Positions 7,642 to 16,407 of a stretch of 64,000 bases of DNA are shown in pieces. Position 1 is the first letter of the stretch. Each line of letters begins with the position of its first letter. Source of the DNA: SIG307 sp045596385. Lineage in GTDB: Bacteria > Bacillota > Clostridia > Lachnospirales > Lachnospiraceae. The notes under the pieces are model-generated. The model was not told the DNA's origin and did not search any database. It saw only the letters and a program-made list of their open reading frames with translations. The stretch covers positions 41,235-105,234 of the forward strand of contig JAZOCC010000035.1 of NCBI GenBank assembly GCA_045596385.1, given 5' to 3'. A program made the position numbers and the translations under genes.

Positions 7642-8881
7642 ACTCATTCGAACTTCTATTTAAACCAACTTCCTCCACCTTGTTCAGATCAATCCACATA
7701 GCAGGACGAACGGAAGTCCACGAATCACCGGCTAACGCTCCCTCTAAATGTATTTCTCCGAATCCGCTTACATATGCCATTCTTTTTTCATTCTCTCCCG
7801 GTGTTCGTAACCACCATCCGTAAAAATCCGTCTTATCTTCAATCGGAATATCTTTTGACCAATCTATTTTTTCTTTATTAACAGGCGGTTCTATTTGCGT
7901 TTTTCGCTCTTCAATCTTTTTAAGATAACGCTCTATCTCCTCGACACTTAGAACAAATATAAAGTCTCTTGAATCAACACCACCTTCGGTTCCGTACAAT
8001 GGATTAGCTTCCGCTCTAACTACTGTTTCGGCAATACATTCTTGCTCTTTTTCGTCAAATGCACTCTCACGAAATTTCCCATTCAACCATGACCGTAATG
8101 TACTGGTCTCCCATGTTGTTTTTCCCTGTTTTCCTTCATCAAAGGCAATCACATCCACATTATACAGTGCCAAAAGCAATGCTTTATCATCTACCTTGTC
8201 CAGTACAATCCACTTAACCGGAATCGACCATATATCATATTTATTCCCGTCAGCATCCTCGTATAAAACCTCCGAATCCTGATGAGCATAGTTTCCCATG
8301 ACAACCACATTCCCGACATCCATATCCTTCTGCGTATCAAATACCGAATACGGTTCCGGTCCCGGTGTAGGAGTAACCGAAAGTGCTTCAATTATTTCCT
8401 CTCTGGTCATTCTATCTTCCTGATACAATATCGCAGGTGCTTTTGTTACTTTGATTGGTGTTGGTGATATCCTATTGTTGTTATCTGCGTCTTCCCTTGT
8501 ATCTTCTAATACCGTATATTTTCCGAATTCATCAAAATAATAAGTAATGCTAAAAGATTCGCTTTCGTTAAGATTTGACCCGCCCGACTCGTATAGTTTC
8601 CAATTTATTGTCACATTTCCCTCACCGATTGGAGCAAACACCCAATGATAATTGTTCCCCAATCCGCTTCTGTAATGCTTTGTTTCCTTTATTACCTCAT
8701 TTGTGCTTAATTCATATTCCCAATATTCTCCCGCAGAACCGCTGGCATAATGAGAAAAGTATAACTGCTTATCATTACTTTTTATGATATGTTCTATCAC
8801 ATCATTTTTATTATACTTTACTACAATTAGCGTTGAAACGAGTAAGACGATTACCAAGAGTAATTTAGTTTCTGTTTTCAT
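7640..8881 (-). CDS. Membrane-anchored protein with DUF6273-like C-terminal domain
   Basis: 413 residues. Residues 5-22 form a membrane anchor or uncleaved signal. Residues about 38-120 form a beta-rich region with a GNNYHWVF and GNVTINW pattern that loosely recalls chagasin-type (I42) protease inhibitor domains. After a Thr/Pro linker (about 140-178) comes a domain typical of DUF6273: WIVLDKVDDKALLLAL, TWETSTLRSWLNGKF, an E.E..I segment, WWLRTPG and VRPAMWIDL. The molecular role of DUF6273 is not known; it is common in extracellular proteins of Clostridia. GGGGAGGAG precedes the ATG. Confidence 0.65.
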   Translation of the reverse strand: MKTETKLLLVIVLLVSTLIVVKYNKNDVIEHIIKSNDKQLYFSHYASGSAGEYWEYELSTNEVIKETKHYRSGLGNNYHWVFAPIGEGNVTINWKLYESGGSNLNESESFSITYYFDEFGKYTVLEDTREDADNNNRISPTPIKVTKAPAILYQEDRMTREEIIEALSVTPTPGPEPYSVFDTQKDMDVGNVVVMGNYAHQDSEVLYEDADGNKYDIWSIPVKWIVLDKVDDKALLLALYNVDVIAFDEGKQGKTTWETSTLRSWLNGKFRESAFDEKEQECIAETVVRAEANPLYGTEGGVDSRDFIFVLSVEEIERYLKKIEERKTQIEPPVNKEKIDWSKDIPIEDKTDFYGWWLRTPGENEKRMAYVSGFGEIHLEGALAGDSWTSVRPAMWIDLNKVEEVGLNRSSNE

Positions 8882-8974
8882 CCTTCGCTCCTCCCCTATT
8901 AATCAAATCTATTATTCTGATTCAATATTATCGTAAACATATGCGAAATTCAAGTGATATTTCAACAATAAGAA

Positions 8975-9003
8975 AAGGGCCATGCACGATTTGCACGACC
9001 CTT
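8975..9003 (-). terminator. Terminator of rny
   Basis: A 12-pair stem (AAGGGTCGTGCA with TGCATGGCCCTT, two G-T pairs) is followed on the minus strand by TTTTCTTATT, ten bases past the rny stop. Confidence 0.75.
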
Positions 9004-9012
9004 CTTCCATCA

Positions 9013-10572
9013 TTACTTCGCGTAATCCGTAGCCTTCGTCTCACGAACCACGTTAATCTTAATCTGTCCCGGATATTCCAGTTCAGACTCGATCTTTTTC
9101 GATAAGTCACGAGCGAGTAATACTAAATCGTCATCGGATACCTGCTCCGGTACTACCATGACACGTACTTCTCGACCTGCCTGAATTGCAAAGGACTTAT
9201 CTACCCCCTTAAAGCTGTTGGCAATATCTTCTAATTGTTTCAATCTGTTGGTGTACGCTTCAAGCGTCTCACGTCTTGCGCCCGGACGGGCTGCGGAAAT
9301 CGTATCGGCTGCCTGTACGATACATGCAACCAAAGTCTGCGGTTCCACATCACCGTGATGAGATTCTACCGCATTGATAACATTTGCGGACTCCTTGTAC
9401 TTGCGGCATAAATCAACACCGATCTGTACATGAGTACCTTCCATTTCATGGTCAACGGACTTACCGATATCATGCAGTAAACCTGCACGCTTCGCAAGTC
9501 GGGTATCAACACCGATTTCACCGGCAATGAGACCGGATAAAATCGCAACTTCAATGGAGTGCTTTAATGCATTCTGACCGTAACTTGTACGGAACTTCAT
9601 ACGACCAAGGAGTTTAATCAACTCCGGATGGATGCCGTGTACGCCAACCTCAAGAGCGGCGGATTCACCTTCTTCGCGAATCATGGTATCCACTTCCTTC
9701 TGCGCCTTCTCTACCATCTCCTCGATTCTAGCCGGATGAATACGGCCGTCAATAATGAGCTTTTCAAGCGCAATTCTTGCAACCTCTCTCCGAATCGGAT
9801 CGAACCCGGACAACACAACTGCCTCCGGCGTATCGTCAATGATAAGTTCCACGCCTGTTAAGGTTTCCAATGTACGGATATTACGGCCTTCACGACCGAT
9901 AATACGTCCCTTCATTTCGTCGTTCGGTAACGGAACAACAGAAATGGTAGATTCTGCCACATGGTCAGCCGCACACTTCTGAATCGCGGTTACGACGTAT
10001 TCCTTCGCCTTCTTGTCCGCTTCTTCCTTTGCACGGGATTCCATTTCCTTAATCATAAGGGCAGTCTCATGCTTTACATCTTCCTCAACAGATTTAATAA
10101 GATATTCCTTTGCTTGTTCGGAGGTTAAACCGGAAATCTTTTCAAGCTCTTGGAGCTGCTTCTGATGAAACTCTTCCATTTCGGCTTTGAGTTTATCCAT
10201 TTCAGCTTCCTTGAGGCTTAACTTACTTTCCTTCTTTTCCAATGCGGTAGCCTTCTTATCAATGGCTTCTTCCTTTGACAAGACACGCTGCTCATAGCGA
10301 TGTAAATCGGCACGCTGCTCCTTTGCTTCCTTCTCAAGTTCGTTCTGCGTCTTCAGCTTCTCTTCCTTGATTTCGAGCATCGCTTCCTTTTTCATTGCTT
10401 CTGCTGCCTTTAATGCATCATTCTTTATGTCTCTTGCCATGCTCTCTGCCGAACCGATTTTGGCTTCTACAATCTTCTTACGATAAGCGATTGCTAAGAA
10501 CCAACAAATAACACCGGCTAACACAGCAGCACCTGCACATGCAATAATAAGTACGATGATATCTACTTGCAC
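9013..10572 (-). CDS. rny: Ribonuclease Y
   Basis: RNase Y is the membrane-anchored endoribonuclease that starts mRNA decay in many Firmicutes. The sequence shows an N-terminal membrane segment (about 4-27), a long Lys/Glu coiled coil (about 32-190), a KH domain with GRIIGREGRN (222-231) and an HD domain with the catalytic pair in LLHDIGKSVD (His366-Asp367). A GTG start at 10572 is chosen because an AAAGGAGGTG site lies inside the longer ATG-started frame; the resulting 519 residues match the usual family length of about 520. A near-consensus promoter lies upstream, so it is transcribed alone. Confidence 0.95.
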   Translation of the reverse strand: MQVDIIVLIIACAGAAVLAGVICWFLAIAYRKKIVEAKIGSAESMARDIKNDALKAAEAMKKEAMLEIKEEKLKTQNELEKEAKEQRADLHRYEQRVLSKEEAIDKKATALEKKESKLSLKEAEMDKLKAEMEEFHQKQLQELEKISGLTSEQAKEYLIKSVEEDVKHETALMIKEMESRAKEEADKKAKEYVVTAIQKCAADHVAESTISVVPLPNDEMKGRIIGREGRNIRTLETLTGVELIIDDTPEAVVLSGFDPIRREVARIALEKLIIDGRIHPARIEEMVEKAQKEVDTMIREEGESAALEVGVHGIHPELIKLLGRMKFRTSYGQNALKHSIEVAILSGLIAGEIGVDTRLAKRAGLLHDIGKSVDHEMEGTHVQIGVDLCRKYKESANVINAVESHHGDVEPQTLVACIVQAADTISAARPGARRETLEAYTNRLKQLEDIANSFKGVDKSFAIQAGREVRVMVVPEQVSDDDLVLLARDLSKKIESELEYPGQIKINVVRETKATDYAK

Positions 10573-10621
10573 GGAAACACCTCCTTTATTCAATTTTCAT
10601 TGTACAAAATACAACATAATA

Positions 10622-10650
10622 ATTTTATACTTTTTTAAACTTTATGTCAA
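10622..10650 (-). promoter_or_regulatory. Promoter of rny
   Basis: TTGACA (10650-10645), a 17-base gap and TAAAAT (10627-10622) on the minus strand, about 50 bases before the GTG start. Confidence 0.75.
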
Positions 10651-10701
10651 GTACTACATGAATTGATTTTAATTTTTCGAATAATTTTTTCAACTTTGAA
10701 A

Positions 10702-12132
10702 TTATTCCGCCATAGTACCGAGGTAATAAAAGCCTTTACATTCGTTAAGCTTTACCTTAACAAGCTTTCCGATGAGCGCTTCTTCTCCCGGAAAATGCAC
10801 CAAAAGATTGTTACTTAAGCGTCCGGTCAAAAGACTGCTGTCCTGTTCATTCCGCTCCTCTACCAGCACTTCTGCCACTTCTCCCGTATGACGGGCGGTC
10901 AGCTTTGCGGACTGCTCGGACACAAGAGCAAGCAACCGGTTAAACCGTTCCTTTGCAACCTCGTCCGGTACCTGGTTTTCCATGGTCGCTGCCGGTGTCC
11001 CGGTACGCTTGGAATATAGGAAGGTATATGCGGAATCAAATCCTGCTTTTGCCACCACATCAAGAGTATCGCAAAAATCTTCTTCCGTCTCTCCCGGAAA
11101 ACCCACAATAATATCCGTGGTCAGGGAAATCTCCGGCATGGCAGTCTTGATTTTATTAACCAAAGTCAAATAATCATCCTTTGTATACTTACGGTTCATG
11201 CGACGTAAAATCTCCGTACTTCCGGACTGCATCGGCAAATGCAGGTGACGACAGATTTTCTTGGAATCCTTCATGACTTCAATCAATTCATCGGACAAAT
11301 CCTTCGGATGGGACGTCATAAAACGAATCCGTTCGATACCGTCTACCTTTTCTACCTCACGAAGAAGTTCGGCAAAGCTCATCGGGGTATCCAAGGTCTT
11401 TCCGTAAGAATTTACATTCTGGCCCAGAAGCATAACCTCTACAATGCCTTCTGCCGCCAGTTTCTTTACCTCCGCGATAATATCCTCCGGTTTTCTGGAA
11501 CGCTCTCGTCCCCGTACATACGGTACAATACAATAGCTGCAGAAATTATTACACCCGTACATAATGTTCACGCCGGCCTTAAAGCCGTATTTATGCTCGC
11601 TGGGCAAATCCTCAACTATCTTATCCGTTCCTTCCCAAAGCTCAAACACCCGCTTTTCTCCGGATACCTTACGCCAGATAAGCTCCGCCAGCATATAAAT
11701 GTTGTGAGTTCCGAAGACGATATCCACAAACCGATAGCTCTTCTTAATCTTCTCAATGACATGAGGCTCCTGCATCATACAACCGCACAGCGCAATCCGC
11801 ATCTCTGGGTTCTTTTTCTTTAAATTGCCCAGATAACCGATGCGTCCGTATACCTTCGTATTGGCATTTTCACGGACGGTACAGGTGTTGTACAGAACAA
11901 AATCCGCAGCTTCTGTGTCCACCGGCACATAGCCTGCGGACTCTAAGATGCCCGCCAGTTTCTCGGAATCCTTGGCATTCATCTGACAGCCGAAGGTCTC
12001 GATGTGGTAGGTAAGCTTTCTGCCCAGTTCGGCACTCTTCTTTTCGTTATGCTGTTTCAATAAATCCATGAAGTAAAATTGACGTGCAGGTTCCATGGTC
12101 GGAGCTTGCGGTTTGTTATTTGTCATATCCAT
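10702..12132 (-). CDS. miaB: tRNA-2-methylthio-N6-dimethylallyladenosine synthase MiaB
   Basis: The 476-residue radical-SAM methylthiotransferase modifies A37 of tRNAs reading UNN codons. It has the N-terminal UPF0004 domain with cluster cysteines Cys49, Cys84 and Cys118, the radical-SAM triad CNNFCSYC (Cys194, Cys198, Cys201) and a C-terminal TRAM domain (about 410-474). The N-terminal extension of about 38 residues before the first domain is common in clostridial MiaB. The start is not certain: an AGAGAGGA element lies about 13 bases upstream. It follows the proBA terminator, so it has its own, unidentified promoter. Confidence 0.94.
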   Translation of the reverse strand: MDMTNNKPQAPTMEPARQFYFMDLLKQHNEKKSAELGRKLTYHIETFGCQMNAKDSEKLAGILESAGYVPVDTEAADFVLYNTCTVRENANTKVYGRIGYLGNLKKKNPEMRIALCGCMMQEPHVIEKIKKSYRFVDIVFGTHNIYMLAELIWRKVSGEKRVFELWEGTDKIVEDLPSEHKYGFKAGVNIMYGCNNFCSYCIVPYVRGRERSRKPEDIIAEVKKLAAEGIVEVMLLGQNVNSYGKTLDTPMSFAELLREVEKVDGIERIRFMTSHPKDLSDELIEVMKDSKKICRHLHLPMQSGSTEILRRMNRKYTKDDYLTLVNKIKTAMPEISLTTDIIVGFPGETEEDFCDTLDVVAKAGFDSAYTFLYSKRTGTPAATMENQVPDEVAKERFNRLLALVSEQSAKLTARHTGEVAEVLVEERNEQDSSLLTGRLSNNLLVHFPGEEALIGKLVKVKLNECKGFYYLGTMAE

Positions 12133-12165
12133 AGCGTTACATCAATCCTCTCTATAACCTACAAA

Positions 12166-12219
12166 ATTCGGGGCAAAGGATATCTTCGTCTCTTCAAAGG
12201 CTATCCTTATTCCCCGAAT
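12166..12219 (-). terminator. Terminator of the proline operon
   Basis: A strong imperfect stem pairs ATTCGGGG with CCCCGAAT and, inside, AGGATA with TATCCT. On the minus strand it is followed by TTTTG. It lies between proA and miaB. Confidence 0.7.
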
Positions 12220-12229
12220 CTATTGTTAT

Positions 12230-12270
12230 GTGATAGAAAACCATGATACAATCATAAAAATTTCTATCAC
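12230..12270 (-). repeat. Second inverted repeat directly after proA
   Basis: A perfect 10-base inverted repeat (GTGATAGAAA / TTTCTATCAC) with an inner ATGAT/ATCAT stem starts 12 bases past the proA stop. There is no T-run after it, so it may act as an mRNA 3-prime protection element rather than a terminator. Confidence 0.55.
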
Positions 12271-12281
12271 TAAAACTCTCT

Positions 12282-13526
12282 TTATCTGATTTGTCCCTGA
12301 CCAAAGATGATATACTTCGTCGTGGTCAACGCTTCCAGTCCCATCGGCCCTCTCGCGTGAAGCTTCTGGGTACTGATACCGATTTCCGCACCGAAACCGA
12401 ATTCCTCTCCGTCGGTAAAACGGGTAGAGGCATTCACATACACCGCAGCCGCATCGATTTCGTTTAAGAACTTCATGGAAGCTTCATAATTATCCGTTAC
12501 AATTGCCTCGGAATGGCCGGTGTTGTACTTGTTAATATGAGCAATGGCCTCTTCGATGGAATCTACGGTCTTTACGGAAATCAAACGGTCTAAGTATTCC
12601 TTTCCGAAATCCTCTTCCGTTGCAGCTTCACACGCCGGACATACCGCTTTTGCGCGCTCGTCTGCGCGGAATACCACGTTCTTTGCGGTCAGGCGCTCGT
12701 ATACAAGCGGCATAAACTTTTCTAAAACTGCAGAATGAATGACCAAAGACTCACAGGCATTACATACACCGAGACGCTGGGTCTTGGCGTTATCGATAAT
12801 GTTTAATGCCATTTCAAAATCCGCATCCTTATCTACATACACATGGCAGTTGCCGGTACCGGTTTCAATGACCGGAATGGTGCTGTTCTGTACCACGGAG
12901 GCAATGAGCCCTGTGCCGCCTCGCGGAATCAGTACATCTACATACTGATTGAGCTTCATAAACTGTGTCGCAATCTCTCTGCTGGTGTCCGTTAAAAGCT
13001 GTACCGCATCCGGCGTAATATCACAAGCCGCAAGCGCTTCACGAATTGCCTTAACAATCACAATATTCGAATTGATACAGTCGCTTCCGCCACGCAAAAT
13101 CACGGCATTTCCGGTCTTAAAGCAAAGACCGAACACATCCGAGGTTACATTCGGACGGGACTCGTAAATCACGCCTACCACACCTAACGGCACGCGCTTT
13201 TTGCCCACCATAAGACCGTTCGGACGCTGGTCCATAGAAAGAACACTTCCGATCGGGTCCGGTAAGGATGCTACCTTGCGAAGACCGTTTGCCAATGCTT
13301 CAATCCGGGCTACCGTAAGGGTCAGACGGTCCAACAATCCCTCTGACATACCGTTTGCCTTTGCAGCCTCCACATCAACCTTGTTGCCTTCTAAAATTTC
13401 AGCCGCGTTGGCACAAAGTGCATCCGCCACGGCACATAATGTCTCGTTTTTCTTTGTCTGTCCCAAAAGTCCCAAAGAAACTTTGGCTTCTTTGGCTCTT
13501 TGTCCGATGATTTCTAATGCTTCCAT
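12282..13526 (-). CDS. proA: Gamma-glutamyl phosphate reductase
   Basis: ProA reduces glutamyl-5-phosphate with NADPH to glutamate semialdehyde, the second step of proline synthesis. The 414-residue protein shows family segments NPIGV-like VPLGVVGVIYESRPNVT, ILRGGSD, PRGGTGLI, the catalytic cysteine in LGVCNACESL and TGHSEAIVT. The ATG at 13526 follows an AAGGGG site and gives the usual length; a longer frame lacks one. It is the last gene of proB-DUF896-proA. Confidence 0.95.
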   Translation of the reverse strand: MEALEIIGQRAKEAKVSLGLLGQTKKNETLCAVADALCANAAEILEGNKVDVEAAKANGMSEGLLDRLTLTVARIEALANGLRKVASLPDPIGSVLSMDQRPNGLMVGKKRVPLGVVGVIYESRPNVTSDVFGLCFKTGNAVILRGGSDCINSNIVIVKAIREALAACDITPDAVQLLTDTSREIATQFMKLNQYVDVLIPRGGTGLIASVVQNSTIPVIETGTGNCHVYVDKDADFEMALNIIDNAKTQRLGVCNACESLVIHSAVLEKFMPLVYERLTAKNVVFRADERAKAVCPACEAATEEDFGKEYLDRLISVKTVDSIEEAIAHINKYNTGHSEAIVTDNYEASMKFLNEIDAAAVYVNASTRFTDGEEFGFGAEIGISTQKLHARGPMGLEALTTTKYIIFGQGQIR

Positions 13527-13614
13527 ATCGTTTCCCCTTTTCGATTTCAAAATAATGTCTGATCTGTCATACTGTAGTTCACTGAATGACATCCGTCATT
13601 CAAACAATGATGGT

Positions 13615-13827
13615 TTAATTCTTCGTTGTCTTCTTGGGGTTCGTCACCGTTCCGTCCGGTTCCAGAATCGACACATTATCCAAGGTTGCGCGAAGATTTT
13701 CCCGGAAGGAACGTACATAATCGGCACGCAATGCCTTCTGTTCTTCCTTTTCCGCCTCGGTCAGGCCTTCTGTCTTTGATTTATGGTATAATTCATTAAT
13801 TCTTGCGATTTTTTCATCCATTGTCAT
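13615..13827 (-). CDS. DUF896 (YnzC-like) small protein
   Basis: A helical protein of about 70 residues starting MTMDEKIARINELYHKSK, followed by GLTEAEKEEQKALR and DNVSILEPDG, the pattern of the DUF896 family (B. subtilis YnzC). YnzC is a two-helix hairpin of unclear function linked to the LexA regulon in Bacillus. Here it sits between proB and proA, with 52 and 88 bases of spacing, which is not the usual place. The start follows GGAG by ten bases; an upstream in-frame ATG is less well placed. Confidence 0.8.
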   Translation of the reverse strand: MTMDEKIARINELYHKSKTEGLTEAEKEEQKALRADYVRSFRENLRATLDNVSILEPDGTVTNPKKTTKN

Positions 13828-13879
13828 GGAAGTCACACTCCAATCTAAAACATTCTTCATTAAGCAATCTGCCTTAAAA

Positions 13880-14725
13880 TTACTCTTCCTGTCCTTTCAG
13901 GTAATTTGTCAGGTGAAAATGCGGAATCTTATGGGCAAGGAACAAGGTTCCCGTCGGCTCGCCCTTTAAGATACGACGAATATTCTCCACATCATTTCCG
14001 TTGGTAATCACCATATCCGCACCGGAATCCGCTGCAATCCGCGCCGCGGAAATCTTTGTCTTCATACCGCCGGTGCCAAAGGTAGTGCCTGCACCCTTTC
14101 CCATGCTTATGTATTCCTCCGTAAGCTCCGGTACCAGTTCGATAAACTTCGCCTCCGGATTCTTTCGCGGGTCATCGGTATAAAGTCCGTCAATATCCGA
14201 TAATAAAATCAATAAATCCGCATGAATCAGCGCCGCTACAATGGCCGACAACGTATCGTTATCGCCTACCGCCAACTCATCGGTGGAAATGGTATCATTT
14301 TCGTTTACAATCGGGATAACACCAAGCTCATTCAATTTTTCAAATGTATTTCTGGCATTCTGACGGCTGGTATCGTCAATCATCGTATACTTCGTCATCA
14401 AAATCTGTGCCGCATTCTGGTGATACTCGGAAAACAGCTTCTGATAAACGGTCATGAGGCTGGCCTGGCCGATGGCTGCACACGCCTGCTTTTCCGACGT
14501 CTCCGTCGGCTTATGCAAAAGGCCCAAGGCCTTTCTTCCTACCGCAATTGCACCGGAGGATACCAGTACCACTTCCTTGCCGCTATTGCGAAGGTCGGTT
14601 AAAAGACGCACCAGGCGCTCCATTTTTTCTAAGTTTAAATGTCCGGTCTCTTCGTGCGTCAACGAAGAAGAACCGATCTTAATGACAATTCTTTTCTTAT
14701 CCTTTAAAGCTTCTCTGTAATCCAT
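13880..14725 (-). CDS. proB: Glutamate 5-kinase, short form without PUA domain
   Basis: ProB phosphorylates glutamate, the first and feedback-controlled step of proline synthesis. About 281 residues: VIKIGSSSLT near the start, LVSSGAIAVG, NENDTIS, DNDTLSA, DIDGLY and GTGGMKTKI, all of the amino-acid kinase fold. It ends about 15 residues after the kinase domain, so the RNA-binding-like PUA domain found in the E. coli enzyme (367 residues) is absent, as in many Firmicutes. The ATG at 14725 follows AAAGGA; a longer frame without a site was not used. First gene of the proline operon. Confidence 0.94.
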   Translation of the reverse strand: MDYREALKDKKRIVIKIGSSSLTHEETGHLNLEKMERLVRLLTDLRNSGKEVVLVSSGAIAVGRKALGLLHKPTETSEKQACAAIGQASLMTVYQKLFSEYHQNAAQILMTKYTMIDDTSRQNARNTFEKLNELGVIPIVNENDTISTDELAVGDNDTLSAIVAALIHADLLILLSDIDGLYTDDPRKNPEAKFIELVPELTEEYISMGKGAGTTFGTGGMKTKISAARIAADSGADMVITNGNDVENIRRILKGEPTGTLFLAHKIPHFHLTNYLKGQEE

Positions 14726-14802
14726 ATTGCGTCCTTTCTCCCCCATACAACATTCTTTTGACTGTTCTTCATTTTCCCTCAATCCTGTTTTTGTATGGTT
14801 TA

Positions 14803-16407
14803 TCAAACGCTTCCCGGTCGATACCGTTCCGCGATTTTTTCATATACTTTCATTCCGTCCACTGCCGCCGACACGATACCTCCTGCATAGCCTGCGCCTT
14901 CGCCGCAAGGGTAAATCCCCTCTATCGAAGACATCAGCGTCTCGTCACGCTCGATACGTACCGGAGAGGAAGTTCTGGCCTCCACGCCCAAAAGCACCGC
15001 TTCTTCATCAACAAAGCCCTTGATTTTCCTGTCAAAGGCAGAAATCCCGTCAATCAGACTCTCCGTAATAAATCCCGGCAAGCATTCTTCCAAGGAAGTC
15101 AGCTTATATGCACCCTTGGTATTCGGAACGATATGACCTATTGTAACAGAAGGTTTGTGATTTAACAAGTCCCCAAAAAGCTGAACCGGAATCTTTCCCT
15201 CTCCGGCACGGTAAGCTGCCGCCTCCAGTTTTCTCTGAAACTCTACACCGGCCAGTACATCTTCCGTGTATCCGCCGAAATCCTCCGGGGTAACGGTTAC
15301 AATCATGGCGCTGTTGGCATTCCGCTCGTCTCTGGCATGATTGCTCATGCCGTTAACGGTAAGACGTTCCGGCTCCGAAGATGCATTTACCACAAACCCC
15401 CCCGGGCACATACAGAAGGAATACACCCCTCTGCCGTTTGCTGCGGTATGGGTCAGCTTATAATCCGCCGCCGGAAGTTTGTTTGCCGCATCCCCGTACT
15501 GGGCACGGTTAATGAGCTCCTGTTCGTGTTCGATACGCACGCCTACCGCGAACGCCTTCTTTGACATGGGTACGGAATGCTTCTTTAACATGGCAAAGGT
15601 ATCTCTGGCACTGTGTCCGATGGCAAGTACAGCAACTTCACAGGGAAGAAACTCTTCTCCCAGCCAAACACCGGTCAGTTTATTATTTTCAATTTCCAAA
15701 TCCGTGACCTTTGTATGGAACCGCACCTCGCCGCCAAGGCGAATCAATTCCTTACGCATGTTCACGATAACATTTCGCAGACAATCGGTGCCGATGTGAG
15801 GTTTATTTAAATATGTAATCTCCTCCGGGGCACCGAATGCGGTAAAGGTCGTAAGCACCGAACGAATCCGGCCGGTAGTCTCCTTTACCATGGTATTTAA
15901 TTTTCCGTCGGAAAAAGTGCCTGCACCGCCTTCGCCGAACTGTACATTGGTCTCCGTATCTAAGATTCCGTTCTTCCAAAACGCATCTACAATTCCGACA
16001 CGCTCCTCCACGGATGCTCCCCGTTCCAATAAAATCGGCGCATATCCGTTAAGCGCCAGACGATAGGCGCAAAATAAACCCGCCGGTCCCGCACCGATGA
16101 CTACCGGGCGATGAGGCAAGCATTCCGTTCCTGACGGGATATGAGTATACACCACACGCTCCGCCTTCACCGCAACCTGGGGCTTTATGCGCCGAAGAAC
16201 CTTTTCTTCCAGCTCTTTTGTACGAAGCTCCGCTTCACATACGTAGGAATAATGAATATCATCCTTTTTCCGGGCATCCAAAGAACGCTTCACCGGGCAA
16301 AGTTCTATGATATCTTCCGGCTTTACGCCAAGCAGCTTTGCCGCTTTTTTTACCAAATCTTCTTTTTTATGTTCAATGCTTAGTTTCAACTGTTGAATGC
16401 GAAGCAT
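14803..16407 (-). CDS. FAD-dependent dehydrogenase, COG2509 family
   Basis: About 534 residues. An N-terminal domain of about 90 residues (starting MLRIQQLKL, ferredoxin-like in relatives) precedes a flavoprotein core with a Rossmann motif VVIGAGPAGLFCAYRLA, an FGEGGAGTFSDGKL loop and a C-terminal FAD-contacting PCGEGAGYAGGI. The family is widespread in anaerobes but its substrate is unknown. The start follows a CGGAGG site and overlaps the end of the preceding HI0933-like flavoprotein gene by 35 bases, so the two flavoproteins are translationally coupled and probably work in a related redox process. Confidence 0.85.
   Translation of the reverse strand: MLRIQQLKLSIEHKKEDLVKKAAKLLGVKPEDIIELCPVKRSLDARKKDDIHYSYVCEAELRTKELEEKVLRRIKPQVAVKAERVVYTHIPSGTECLPHRPVVIGAGPAGLFCAYRLALNGYAPILLERGASVEERVGIVDAFWKNGILDTETNVQFGEGGAGTFSDGKLNTMVKETTGRIRSVLTTFTAFGAPEEITYLNKPHIGTDCLRNVIVNMRKELIRLGGEVRFHTKVTDLEIENNKLTGVWLGEEFLPCEVAVLAIGHSARDTFAMLKKHSVPMSKKAFAVGVRIEHEQELINRAQYGDAANKLPAADYKLTHTAANGRGVYSFCMCPGGFVVNASSEPERLTVNGMSNHARDERNANSAMIVTVTPEDFGGYTEDVLAGVEFQRKLEAAAYRAGEGKIPVQLFGDLLNHKPSVTIGHIVPNTKGAYKLTSLEECLPGFITESLIDGISAFDRKIKGFVDEEAVLLGVEARTSSPVRIERDETLMSSIEGIYPCGEGAGYAGGIVSAAVDGMKVYEKIAERYRPGSV

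Noticed and set aside
10676..10704. AT-only inverted repeat at the miaB stop as terminator
   Set aside because: Nine A-T pairs without a following T-run give a weak structure; not enough support.
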